In this document: positions 1-9,651 of the stretch, piece after piece
Layout: the number at the start of each line of letters is the position of its first letter
How positions within the stretch are numbered: the first letter of the stretch is position 1
Assembly (NCBI GenBank): GCA_011088215.1
Contig: JAALKD010000024.1
Coordinates: forward strand, 1-46,767
From: Sphingomonadales bacterium
GTDB lineage: Bacteria; Pseudomonadota; Alphaproteobacteria; Sphingomonadales; Kordiimonadaceae
Length of the DNA: 46,767 nt
Reading direction: 5' to 3'
The notes under the pieces: model-generated
What the model was told of the DNA's origin: nothing
The model's input: only the letters and a program-made list of their open reading frames with translations
Database searches by the model: none
Program-made: the position numbers and the translations under genes

Positions 1-295
1 GTGCGACTGGAGCCGCAGCAGGCGTAGATACGGTTAAATTGTCAGCGTCTTCACCTTCTTCGGCTAATACGGCGATTAAGGTGCCAACCGCCACATTGTC
101 GGTGCCAGCATCGATCAATATTTGGGCAACTGTGCCGTCATCAATACTTTCAACTTCCATCGTTGCCTTGTCGGTTTCTATCTCGGCGATAACATCCCCA
201 GATGTAATTGTGTCGCCGACTTTGACCAACCAGGCAGCCAGTGCGCCCTCTTCCATGGTCGGTGACAGCGCGGGCATCGTAATTTCTATTGCCAT
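1..295 (-). CDS. pdhB: Pyruvate dehydrogenase E1 component beta subunit, N-terminal part (cut by window edge)
   Basis: The first 98 codons are present; the rest lies beyond the window start. They encode a lipoyl (biotinyl-lipoyl) domain: it begins [17 protein letters not shown] and carries the lipoylation motif [11 protein letters not shown], whose lysine (about residue 43) would bear the lipoate. An Ala/Pro-rich linker is beginning at the edge. A lipoyl domain fused to the front of E1-beta is a known alphaproteobacterial arrangement. It would form the thiamine-dependent E1 with PdhA, decarboxylating pyruvate and feeding acetyl-CoA to the citric acid cycle. It starts 9 bases after the pdhA stop, so the two are co-transcribed. 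An E2 (PdhC) N-terminus looks similar, but the position directly after pdhA favours E1-beta. Confidence 0.85.
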   Translation of the reverse strand, partial: MAIEITMPALSPTMEEGALAAWLVKVGDTITSGDVIAEIETDKATMEVESIDDGTVAQILIDAGTDNVAVGTLIAVLAEEGEDADNLTVSTPAAAPVA

Positions 296-304
296 GTCTA
301 CCCC

Positions 305-1336
305 CTACGCCATTACATCTGTATAAAGTTCGGATAGGTCCGGCTCCGGGCATTCCTGCGCGAAGTTGGCGGCATCGGCTACAACGGCTTTTATGTCTTT
401 GTCGATCGCCTTCAGGTCTGTCTCTGACATTTCGCCCGCTTTCAAAATCATATCCTTCACCCGGTCAATGGCGTCATGTTCAGCGCGCATTTTCTGGACT
501 TCTTCTTTGGAACGGTATTTGGCTGGGTCGGACATGGAGTGGCCGCGGTATCGATATGTTTCCATTTCCAGGATTATAGGGCCTTTGCCGGAACGGCAGT
601 GCTTAACTGCCTCGTCCATTGCGCCGCGTACCGCCAAAACATTCATGCCGTCTACGTGACGGCCAACAATGTTGAAGCTTTCGCCCCGTCGGTACAACTG
701 CGGTTGTGAACTGGCGCGGCTCACGCTGGTGCCCATGGCATATTGGTTGTTTTCGATAATGAAGATAACCGGCAGATCCCAAATTTCGGCCATGTTAAAA
801 CTTTCGTATACTTGACCCTGGTTGGCTGCACCGTCACCAAAATAGGCAACCGAAACTAAATCAGTTTTTCGATATTTGTTGGCAAAGCCCAATCCGGTGC
901 CAAGAGCGACTTGCGCCCCCACAATGCCATGGCCACCAAAGAAACCGCGCGCTGGGTCGAACATGTGCATTGAGCCGCCCTTGCCTTTCGATACGCCGCC
1001 AGATCGCCCGGTCAGTTCGGCCATAACGGCTTTGGGGTCTGTGCCAAGTGCAAGCATGTGACCATGTTCACGGTAGCCGGTGATAACCTTGTCACCATCC
1101 TTCAGTGCGGTTTGAACGCCTACTGCGATGGCCTCCTGTCCAATGTATAAATGGCAGAAACCACCAATTAAACCCATGCCGTACATTTGACCGGCCTTTT
1201 CTTCGAAGCGTCGGATCAACAGCATCTGTCTGTAGAATTCTTCCAGCTCCGCATTAGTGGCCTTGTAAACAGGTGCTTTTGCAGTGCGTTTTCGGGGCGA
1301 CGCTGTCGCCTTGGTGGTAGATTTTTTTGTGGTCAT
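305..1336 (-). CDS. pdhA: Pyruvate dehydrogenase E1 component alpha subunit
   Basis: 343 residues, the family's usual length. The thiamine-diphosphate motif is visible as GDGAANQGQ followed by IENNQYAMGTS, and the phosphorylation-loop region RYRGHSMSDPAKYRS is present near the C-terminus. The N-terminus is a short Lys/Thr/Ala-rich extension (MTTKKSTTKA) typical of alphaproteobacterial E1-alpha. I chose the ATG at 1336 because an AGAAAGG ribosome site sits 5 bases before it; an upstream in-frame TTG at 1369 lacks one. With PdhB it forms the E1 of pyruvate dehydrogenase in the cytoplasm. It lies downstream of ftsB on the same strand, after a 165-base gap that could hold its own promoter. Confidence 0.95.
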   Translation of the reverse strand: MTTKKSTTKATASPRKRTAKAPVYKATNAELEEFYRQMLLIRRFEEKAGQMYGMGLIGGFCHLYIGQEAIAVGVQTALKDGDKVITGYREHGHMLALGTDPKAVMAELTGRSGGVSKGKGGSMHMFDPARGFFGGHGIVGAQVALGTGLGFANKYRKTDLVSVAYFGDGAANQGQVYESFNMAEIWDLPVIFIIENNQYAMGTSVSRASSQPQLYRRGESFNIVGRHVDGMNVLAVRGAMDEAVKHCRSGKGPIILEMETYRYRGHSMSDPAKYRSKEEVQKMRAEHDAIDRVKDMILKAGEMSETDLKAIDKDIKAVVADAANFAQECPEPDLSELYTDVMA

Positions 1337-1501
1337 GTCGGCCTTTCTGGAAAGGTCGCGGGACGGCAAGTCCCAGCTACTTAAGAACAGCCCTAGAAAT
1401 ACCCCGGAATATTCGATTTGGCAACATGATATAAATTGTTGAAATAGTTAGATATTATTTGATTAACCCACTTTTAGTTAATTACGCAACAGAAAGGCAA
1501 G

Positions 1502-1825
1502 CTATTTCAATATTATAATAACTTCATCGGGATGAGCAAATCCAAGCCGATTGCGCACTTGTTCTTCCAGCATGTCAGGATCAACCGCTTGGCGGGATAG
1601 CGCAGTGGTTTTCGTAATCATGTAATTTCGTGTGGCACGAATAGCGTCCGCCTCTGCGGACAATTCAATTTCTTGCTGTTGCAGTGCGCGAAGAGCATGG
1701 ATGCTATTGTCGCCCTGGAAGGCGTGGAAGGTGAAATAGGCAACCAAAAACAGCGACAAGCCCGACGGCCAATTGCGCTTCAAACCAAGAATGATATGTC
1801 CGACTCGATCCACGATTCGAATCAT
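1502..1825 (-). CDS. ftsB: Cell division protein FtsB/DivIC-like septum formation initiator
   Basis: 107 residues. There is a short basic cytoplasmic N-terminus, one membrane segment at about residues 20-38 (SGLSLFLVAYFTFHAF), then a heptad-like coiled coil (ALQQQEIELSAEADAI) and the conserved end region EEQVRNRLGFAHPDEVII, which is the hallmark of the DivIC/FtsB family. Such proteins bridge FtsL and FtsQ in the divisome at the inner membrane. The eno-ftsB-pdhA-pdhB order is standard for alphaproteobacteria and supports the call. The ATG at 1825 has no clear ribosome site. The 230 bases upstream show no convincing promoter. Confidence 0.9.
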   Translation of the reverse strand: MIRIVDRVGHIILGLKRNWPSGLSLFLVAYFTFHAFQGDNSIHALRALQQQEIELSAEADAIRATRNYMITKTTALSRQAVDPDMLEEQVRNRLGFAHPDEVIIILK

Positions 1826-2055
1826 ACAGCGCCGAGTCGCGAAAGCAAGAAGAAAAACTTCATTTTAGCTGGAAATTGGTCATTTTTTGTGTGCCTGATT
1901 CATGTAGTGAAAACTCTTGGATAAAGCTCCACTTTGGCAGCGTAGAAACATTATGTGTGCTGGAATTGCGGCCCAGTATGGTTAGTCAATCTTAGCCATT
2001 GATATGTTTGGAAGTTTGCACCTGCCGAAGAACTCTTTGTCAAAGCAAAGTTAAC

Positions 2056-2430
2056 CTAGCCGTTTCGCAGGCCAGCAAACCGAGAGGCCAGGCTGCGGGG
2101 CTGATGACTTCGCGGGGTATGGTCTTCGAGCAATGCGCGAATTTCGTGCATGGCTGCCCCGACGATGGGGGCACCGTGATATCCCCCGGCCTTTAGATGA
2201 AGCCGAAAAGCTTCAGCAGTATTCAAGATGTTTTCGCTGTAATCTTGCCAGCTAACCGTACCGTGTGGCACTGCGGAAACCTTGGCATGAAGGGTCATCA
2301 TAGTGAAATGGTCTTGTGCAGCATCTGGATCGCCGGATGCTGTTATGCGTCTGTTCTGGGCGACAGAAAAATGAAACAGGGCATTCAAAAACGCCTTAGC
2401 TTCGCTGTCAATATCGGTTCTCGTAAACAC
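2056..2430 (-). CDS. Hypothetical protein with a palindrome over its start codon
   Basis: 124 residues, not recognised. It is predicted mostly helical, with no signal peptide or membrane segment, and has a basic C-terminal end (HTPRSHQPRSLASRFAGL). The only plausible start is GTG at 2430: an in-frame TAG lies 12 bases upstream and the next Met is 44 residues in. No Shine-Dalgarno precedes the GTG; instead the start lies inside a 26-base perfect palindrome (2425-2450). It sits between eno and ftsB on the same strand, 95 bases after the eno stop. The reading frame is open and unbroken, but without a recognised family the coding status is moderate. Confidence 0.55.
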   Translation of the reverse strand: MFTRTDIDSEAKAFLNALFHFSVAQNRRITASGDPDAAQDHFTMMTLHAKVSAVPHGTVSWQDYSENILNTAEAFRLHLKAGGYHGAPIVGAAMHEIRALLEDHTPRSHQPRSLASRFAGLRNG

Positions 2431-2450
2431 ACTAGATGTCTAGTGTGTTT
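2425..2450. promoter_or_regulatory. 26-bp palindrome (12-bp arms) overlapping a GTG start codon
   Basis: AAACACACTAGA and its exact reverse complement TCTAGTGTGTTT flank a TG centre. The GTG start of the downstream minus-strand gene lies within one arm. The symmetry suggests a dimeric repressor operator, or an RNA hairpin that would bury the start codon. No U-tract follows on the minus strand (TTTACGAG), so a terminator for eno is unlikely. Confidence 0.55.
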
Positions 2451-2525
2451 TAGTGGCCGAAATATGGCTTCGCACATTATTTTTGCAATTCAATGCACTA
2501 CAGCGTGAAACGTCCGATGTCGACG

Positions 2526-3874
<1,349 letters not shown>

Positions 3875-3953
3875 GGACTACCACTTGATTGCTGGCCAAT
3901 AAAATGGTCATGATTGGTCAGCATTTGAATTTCATAATCCGAAGGGGTAACTG

Positions 3954-5492
3954 ATGGCTGGAAATCTTAAAGCGATACTGACATTTGGAATGTTGTCCAT
4001 GTCGACACATATCGCTCACGCCTTTGAAAGTGACGGCGATTATGTAGAGCTGTACCGCCAACAAAACGAGTTGCGGATTCTTAACGATTTTAGAGACTTC
4101 TTGTCTATCCGAAACACTGCTGCCCAACCTGATGATCAGCAAAAAAATGCAGAGTGGATCGTTGATTACATTGGCATGCGGGGATTTGTGTCGGAAATTG
4201 TTCGTGCAGGTGGTGCGCCATATGTAATTGCTGAGAAAGCGGTACCAGGTGCCACAAAAACAGTTTTATTTTATGTACACTTTGACGGACAGCCGACCAT
4301 TTCTGAAAATTGGGCAAGCCCACCGTTTACCCCTACGCTGCGGACTGGTGCGATCGAAAAAGGCGCACAGGCCCTGCCTTGGCCGACAAAGAGCACTCCT
4401 ATCGATCCTGAATGGCGACTATTTGCGCGCTCTGCGGGCGATGATAAAGCACCTATCATAGGATTGATGGCCGCCCTGGACGCGATGGAAGCGGCGGATA
4501 AACCTCCGTCGATCAACATTAAATTGATACTGGACGGTGAGGAAGAAAAAGGCAGCCCGACACTCAAAGAGATTTTAGAAGCTTATGGTGACCGGTTAAA
4601 AAGTGATTTGATTCTCTTTTGCGATGCGCCGCTGCATCAAAGCGGCAACCGGCAACTTGTATATGGTATGCGCGGGTCCATGACCCTCGAACTTACGGCA
4701 TATGGCCCATTAAGGCCTTTACATAGTGGACACTACGGCAATTGGGCGCCGAATCCGAATGACACGTTGATGCGGGCCCTTATTAGCCTAAAAAATGAAG
4801 ACGGCAGCATTGCTGTTGACGGATATTACGGCGACGTGCCCCCGCCAAATGCTGCTGAACGCGCGGCGATAGCAGCAATTCCGGACATTGACGCGCAGTT
4901 GAAAGAGGAACTTGCAATCGCGGAACGGGAGCAGCCCGGTAAGCGGATTGAAGAACTGGTTATGGAGCCGGCGATTGTAATCAAAGGGTTTCAGGGCGGC
5001 GGTGTGGAAGGGAAATCTCGCAATATTATCCAGCCAACCGCGCAAGCATCAATTAATTTTCGGCTGGTGAAAAATCAAACCCCAAGTGGCGTAAAACTGA
5101 AAATCGAGGCTCATTTTAAAGCTAAAGGGTATCGCGTTGTCCGTGGGCAACCTTCGTTGGAAGACCGACGCACATACGGTAAGATTCTTAAACTCGATTG
5201 GCGACCCGGTGCATACGGAGCGTTTAAAACACCGTTGGACGGAGTGGAATCACTAAGACTGGTTGAAATTCTCGACGCCATCGATGGTGAGCCGACGATG
5301 CAAACCCCTACCCTTGGCGGCAGCTTGCCAATTGTCTTGTTTGAAGAGCATTTGACCGCTCCAATTATTGTTTTGCCAATTGCAAATCACGATAACAACC
5401 AGCATGGGCGTAATGAGAACATCAGATTGCAAAACCTGTGGGACGCTATCGATATATACGCGGCTGTGATTGAAAAATACGGAATAGATTAG
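3954..5492 (+). CDS. Secreted M20-family zinc metallopeptidase
   Basis: 512 residues with a signal peptide (about residues 1-23, ending AHA before FESDG), so it should act in the periplasm or outside. The di-zinc M20 core is clear: FYVHFDGQP (first His and Asp), AGDDKAP (bridging Asp), DGEEEKGS (catalytic and metal Glu), FCDAP, and a C-terminal NHDNNQHGRNENIRL with the last His. The middle part is the dimerisation/lid insertion of M20 enzymes. It probably cleaves dipeptides or acyl-amino acids; the substrate cannot be told. GAAGGGG precedes the ATG by 6 bases. It stands alone, divergent from eno and convergent with the next gene. Confidence 0.85.
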   Translation: MAGNLKAILTFGMLSMSTHIAHAFESDGDYVELYRQQNELRILNDFRDFLSIRNTAAQPDDQQKNAEWIVDYIGMRGFVSEIVRAGGAPYVIAEKAVPGATKTVLFYVHFDGQPTISENWASPPFTPTLRTGAIEKGAQALPWPTKSTPIDPEWRLFARSAGDDKAPIIGLMAALDAMEAADKPPSINIKLILDGEEEKGSPTLKEILEAYGDRLKSDLILFCDAPLHQSGNRQLVYGMRGSMTLELTAYGPLRPLHSGHYGNWAPNPNDTLMRALISLKNEDGSIAVDGYYGDVPPPNAAERAAIAAIPDIDAQLKEELAIAEREQPGKRIEELVMEPAIVIKGFQGGGVEGKSRNIIQPTAQASINFRLVKNQTPSGVKLKIEAHFKAKGYRVVRGQPSLEDRRTYGKILKLDWRPGAYGAFKTPLDGVESLRLVEILDAIDGEPTMQTPTLGGSLPIVLFEEHLTAPIIVLPIANHDNNQHGRNENIRLQNLWDAIDIYAAVIEKYGID

Positions 5493-5493
5493 A

Positions 5494-6306
5494 TCACCTT
5501 GAAGCAGTAGAAGAACTCAGCTGGTAATTATCTTCCAGACTGTAATACAGCTCGCGCACCCGGTTAACGTAGACCGGTGATAGAGTATGGCCCATGCCTT
5601 TCATCATCAGGTCTATTTTTGATCTAAGATCAGCCAGGTTTACACGCTTTTCATCGACTTCCGGTTCGTATAGCACCCGGATTTCGGTTTCGCTAAGAAG
5701 AGCGTCGAGACGCGGGACTGTCCACATGGAAAAACCCTCTGAATAGCGGCGCATGTCCAACAAGTTATCCCGTAGACGCCTCCAGGTCATTTGCTGACCA
5801 AGTGATCGTAGTTCCTGGATACGCAATCGTAGCTGTAAAGATTTGGTATCGCGGTCTTTTGAGAAGGCATAGGTACGTGCTGCAGCAAAATATTGTGTTG
5901 ACGCACGATAGTCGCCCACTCTGGCTGTCGCATTCGCCGCCGCAATATTAAGGGTGAGCCTGCGCGAGGCGGGTAAATTTACTGGCTGCAGTTCGAGGGC
6001 CAGCTGCCAAGCTTCTGTAACGCGGGATTTGTCTTTTCTACTAGTGGCAGACTTTGCCCGGATAAGCGCCAAATCACGCGCCAGCACATTGTCAGTGCCG
6101 TAATAATAAACAAGGTCTGAGAATGCCCTCTCTATAACTCGATCACCGTCGAACAGCTTTTTGGTGTCGCTGGTGTCGGCATATTGTTTGGTTATGTGTG
6201 CTGCATACTGCAGGGCGGCGAACGCCCTTTCTTGTTGGTCTGCTGACACGTTGAACGATGAATAAAGCAACACTAATGCTGCGATAACTAACGACTTTAA
6301 GCGCAT
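5494..6306 (-). CDS. Hypothetical exported helical protein
   Basis: 270 residues from the ATG at 6306, chosen because GAGG lies 5 bases before it and because it opens directly into a signal peptide (MRLKSLVIAALVLLYSSF, cleavage likely after VSA). An in-frame ATG 12 codons earlier would add a poor N-terminus. The mature protein is rich in Arg, Leu and Ala, with repeating helix pairs (for example AATARVGDYRASTQYFAAA) resembling a tetratricopeptide-type solenoid, but no family is recognised. Its stop is 1 base past the convergent peptidase gene. The pyrG terminator lies upstream, so it must have its own promoter. Confidence 0.7.
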   Translation of the reverse strand: MRLKSLVIAALVLLYSSFNVSADQQERAFAALQYAAHITKQYADTSDTKKLFDGDRVIERAFSDLVYYYGTDNVLARDLALIRAKSATSRKDKSRVTEAWQLALELQPVNLPASRRLTLNIAAANATARVGDYRASTQYFAAARTYAFSKDRDTKSLQLRLRIQELRSLGQQMTWRRLRDNLLDMRRYSEGFSMWTVPRLDALLSETEIRVLYEPEVDEKRVNLADLRSKIDLMMKGMGHTLSPVYVNRVRELYYSLEDNYQLSSSTASR

Positions 6307-6390
6307 AACAACCTCGTTTTGAAGACCGAATACAAAACTCATGTGATAGGCAAACTTTGCAGTCGGCCTGTTTCACGTTGAAGTAAATGC

Positions 6391-6412
6391 AAAAAAGGGG
6401 CCGAAAGCCCCC
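6391..6412 (-). terminator. Rho-independent terminator of pyrG
   Basis: On the minus strand, GGGGC-CTTTCG-type hairpin (5-bp GGGGC/GCCCC stem, 5-base loop) is followed directly by six T. It lies 28 bases after the pyrG stop. Confidence 0.75.
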
Positions 6413-6439
6413 AATTCAGAATCAAACGATGATTTTATA

Positions 6440-8071
6440 TTAAACTAGACGGCTTTGAGCTACGGCCGCTTTGACAAAGCTGGCAAATAACGGATGAGGT
6501 TCAAATGGCTTTGATTTGAGCTCGGGATGGTATTGTACACCGATAAACCAAGGGTGGTCAGGAATTTCAATAATCTCGGGCAGCTCGCCGTTAGGCGACA
6601 TGCCTGAAAATAAAACACCAGATTCTTCGAGCTGTTTCACATAGCCAACATTGACCTCATAGCGGTGACGGTGGCGTTCGGAAATCTCTGTTTTGCCGTA
6701 TATTTTGGCAACGCGAGACCCTTCTTTCAGAACTGCGTCATACGCCCCTAATCTCATGGTACCACCCAGGTCGGTTTCTTCAGTGCGTTTTTCAACGCTG
6801 CCGTCTGAACGAACCCACTCGGTGATCAAACCTACAACCGGGTTATTGTGTTCTTCAAACTCGGTTGAACCAGCATCTTTAAAGCCTGCCAGATGGCGCG
6901 CTGCTTCTACGGTTGCCATTTGCATACCAAGTCAAATGCCAAAATAAGGAATTTTACGTTCACGTGCGAAGCGGGCTGCAGCAATTTTACCCTCAGTGCC
7001 GCGCTTACCGAAACCGCCGGGCACCAGAATAGCATGAACATTGTCCAGTTGCGTGATGGCGTCATCTTGCTCAAAGACTTCGGATTCGATCCATTTAATG
7101 TTTACTTTGACCCGGTTAGCGATGCCGCCGTGTGCGATAGCCTCATTAAGCGATTTGTAAGCGTCTTTCAGACCGGTATATTTCCCTACTACCGCAATAG
7201 TGACCTCGCCTTCTGGGTTTTCTATTCGGTCGGTGATATCGTCCCACCGAGATAGGTTAGGAGACTGTGAATGCGCTAAGCCAAATGCTTTTAGCACTTC
7301 CGTGTCCAGGCCTTCTTTGTGATAACTGACGGGTACAGCGTAAATAGATGAGCTATCAAGCGCGGGGATCACTGATGTTTCCGGCACATTACAATAGAGC
7401 GACATCTTACGGCGCTCACTGTCGGGGATCGGATGCTCAGAGCGGCAAATCAGGATATCCGGTTGAATACCAATTGACCGCAAATCGCGTACGCTGTGTT
7501 GCGTTGGCTTGGTTTTCAGCTCACCAGCTGCTGCCAGATACGGCACCAATGTTAGGTGGCAAAAAATAGAACGGCCTCGACCCATGTCGATGGACAGCTG
7601 GCGGATGGCTTCCATAAATGGTGCCGCTTCAATATCGCCTGCGGTACCGCCGACTTCACACAACATAAAATCGATGCCGTCCTGTTCGCCGAGCGCAAAT
7701 TCTTTGATAGCGTCGGTGACGTGCGGAATTACCTGCACTGTACCGCCCAGATAGTCACCTTTGCGTTCTTTGCTAATTATTTTCTGGTAAATACGCCCAG
7801 AGGTAATGTTATCGCTTTGGCGCGATGTAACACCGGTAAAGCGCTCATAATGACCCAAGTCCAAGTCGGTTTCTGCACCATCATCGGTAACGTAAACTTC
7901 ACCGTGCTGATAGGGGCTCATTGTGCCTGGGTCTACATTTAAATAGGGATCAAGTTTGCGCAGCCGAACAGAATATCCACGCGCTTGCAAGAGCGCACCA
8001 AGCGACGCCGATAAAAGACCTTTGCCCAACGAGCTAACTACACCACCGGTAATAAAAATGTAACGTGTCAT
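6440..8071 (-). CDS. pyrG: CTP synthase with an in-frame TGA at the catalytic cysteine codon
   Basis: 544 codons counting the internal TGA and the stop; E. coli PyrG has 545 residues. The N-terminal synthetase domain (about residues 1-270) has the P-loop [13 protein letters not shown] and [10 protein letters not shown]. The C-terminal class I glutaminase domain has PGGFGKRG and the HPE of its triad (QYHPELKS). The nucleophile normally reads G-I-C-L-G-M-Q; here codon 380 (6934-6932) is TGA, flanked by intact PYFGI and LGMQMA in the same frame. Without recoding, a 379-residue synthetase part is made, and a Met codon 9 bases on could restart a 161-residue piece. The start at 8071 has GAGGGG 4 bases upstream. 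PyrG aminates UTP to CTP using glutamine. Selenocysteine, true nonsense and sequence error all remain possible. Confidence 0.9.
6932..6934 (-). other. In-frame TGA replacing the nucleophilic Cys codon of pyrG
   Basis: TGA lies between GGC-ATT and CTT-GGT in the pyrG frame. It is one base from TGC or TGT. It aligns with E. coli Cys379, the glutaminase nucleophile. Both sides remain open and conserved. Confidence 0.95.
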
Positions 8072-8166
8072 AAAACCCCTCAAGCCGACAAACCCGCCAG
8101 CCTCTATAGCTAATACCCAGTTTCCTTCGTCTGTTTTGCCCAACCGCACCGGGAAAGTGGTTGCAC

Positions 8167-8196
8167 AAAAGAGAAGCGGGGGCTCTTGGCCCCCGC
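8167..8196 (-). terminator. Rho-independent terminator of secG
   Basis: A perfect 8-bp stem GCGGGGGC/GCCCCCGC with a 5-base loop is followed on the minus strand by TTCTCTTTT. It lies 11 bases after the secG stop and separates secG from pyrG. Confidence 0.8.
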
Positions 8197-8207
8197 GTTA
8201 AAGTCTC

Positions 8208-8534
8208 TTACCCCTGCCCGTCCTCAGGGACGGTTGGAACTTCGGGTAGGACATTTTCCGGTGCCGCTGGTTCTTGTTCGGCGGCTTGCTCGATCACCGA
8301 GGCATTTTCATTGTTGTTTGCTGCGTACCAGCCCAGCAACAATGAATTGGCCAGAAATATAATGGCGAGCCACTTTGTTGTTTTGGAAAGCATGTCACCA
8401 GCACCGCGTGCTGTCATCATACCGCCCGCGCCGCCACCAATACCTAGCGCGCCACCCTCTGATCTTTGCAATAGAATGGTTGTTACCATCGCTATCGCTA
8501 CGATCAGGTGTATGGTCAATAAAATTGTTTCCAT
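8208..8534 (-). CDS. secG: Preprotein translocase subunit SecG
   Basis: 108 residues. There are two membrane segments (about 4-22 and 54-71) and between them the conserved SecG loop LLQRSEGGALGIGGGAGG. The C-terminal tail is acidic and Pro-rich (PAAPENVLPEVPTVPED), as in other alphaproteobacteria. SecG assists SecYE/SecA-driven export at the inner membrane. It lies between tpiA and pyrG on the same strand, the common order tpiA-secG-pyrG, and is followed by its own terminator. Confidence 0.93.
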   Translation of the reverse strand: METILLTIHLIVAIAMVTTILLQRSEGGALGIGGGAGGMMTARGAGDMLSKTTKWLAIIFLANSLLLGWYAANNNENASVIEQAAEQEPAAPENVLPEVPTVPEDGQG

Positions 8535-8630
8535 CGATTAATTCCGTTCGGATTGCAGGTCTGGACATATAACCTGTATCAAAGCGCGGTTTCTATATCA
8601 AATCGCCTATGGTTGCCAAGGGTAAATTCA

Positions 8631-9386
8631 CTATTTTCGGTACGCATCGATAATACCGTCGAAATCTGTGGCTTTTAGGCTGGCACCACCAACCAAGGCA
8701 CCGTCAACATTTTCCACGTGCATCAATTCGTCAGCGTTAGAGGGCTTGACTGATCCACCGTATAATATCGGCACTGTGCTACCCTGCTCTCCAAACCGTT
8801 TGATAAGCGCTGATCTGATCGCAGCATGCACTGTCGCCACGTCGCCTATTGTGGGTGTCCGTCCAGTACCAATCCCCCAAACCGGTTCGTAAGCAACGAC
8901 AGTATTACTGGCGTTCGCAGATGCAGGAACTGAACCCTCAAGCTGGCCAATAACAATTGAAAGTGTATCGCCCGCGTCGCGTTCGTCTTCGGTTTCGCCT
9001 ATACAAATTATAGCATTAAGCCCAGCTGATTGGGCCGCAACGGCTTTGCCAGAAACAAGTTCATTTGATTCGCCGTGATCGGCGCGTCGTTCTGAATGCC
9101 CCACGATCACAAAGGTAGCACCTGTGTCTGCGATCATATCCGCAGAAATATCACCTGTGTGCGCGCCGGACGCGTTGAAATGACAATCCTGCGCGCCAAT
9201 CGCCAGATCGTCAGAGGCCAAGCTGGCGAATTGGTTAAGGAGCGTGAAAGGCGGGCAAATTAATACCCTGCAGGTGGGCTTAGTTTTTGATGACAAAAAT
9301 GAACTTACAGCGTCGATTTGCTCAAAGCTCTGTTTCAAGCCATTCATTTTCCAGTTACCGGCCACTATTGGGCTTGGTACTGCCAT
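8631..9386 (-). CDS. tpiA: Triosephosphate isomerase
   Basis: 251 residues, a single TIM barrel of normal length. Catalytic residues are visible: Lys13 in GNWKMN, His97 in VGHSERR, and Glu167 in [11 protein letters not shown]. The phosphate loop is YGGSVKPSN. It interconverts dihydroxyacetone phosphate and glyceraldehyde 3-phosphate in glycolysis. The ATG at 9386 follows TTGAGGAG by 8 bases. It is divergent from ppiD, with a 265-base gap. Confidence 0.97.
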   Translation of the reverse strand: MAVPSPIVAGNWKMNGLKQSFEQIDAVSSFLSSKTKPTCRVLICPPFTLLNQFASLASDDLAIGAQDCHFNASGAHTGDISADMIADTGATFVIVGHSERRADHGESNELVSGKAVAAQSAGLNAIICIGETEDERDAGDTLSIVIGQLEGSVPASANASNTVVAYEPVWGIGTGRTPTIGDVATVHAAIRSALIKRFGEQGSTVPILYGGSVKPSNADELMHVENVDGALVGGASLKATDFDGIIDAYRK

Positions 9387-9651
9387 AGGATATGCTCCTC
9401 AAATTAGATGATCCATTGCATTTGAATGTGTCGGGTTGTAAGTCACCGGCCCATTTAAAAAGTGATTAGCAAATTTCCCGATTGCTGACCAGTTAAGATA
9501 GTAAGAAACACTGTGAAAGCGATGGATAGTCGTTGTCGGGCTTGTGTTTCAGGATAGTCGGCGGTATGGATGCACAATTATATTTTTCTGGGTTTCCGGT
9601 GTGACTAAACGGAAGTCTGTTTGTTGAGTTGAAATAAGGGGGCAACAGCGA
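9387..9651. other. Divergent intergenic region tpiA/ppiD
   Basis: 265 bases without a gene. It must hold promoters for both tpiA and ppiD, but I could not pick a convincing -35/-10 pair with good spacing for either. No repeat or RNA structure stands out. Confidence 0.4.

Noticed and set aside
1463..1481. CtrA-type TTAA pair upstream of pdhA
   Set aside because: The spacing is 11 bases, not the 7 of the known motif.
1808..1822. tRNA T-loop-like GATTCGAATC
   Set aside because: It lies inside the ftsB coding start and no cloverleaf can be built around it.
2425..2450. Palindrome as the terminator of eno
   Set aside because: No T-run follows on the minus strand and the loop is only two bases; the start codon overlap fits a regulatory site better.
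6440..8071. UGA reassigned to an amino acid in this organism
   Set aside because: Several genes (ppiD, trpG, trpC, moaC, moeA, gltA, proS) end at TGA, with overlapping or closely spaced starts after it, so UGA acts as a stop.
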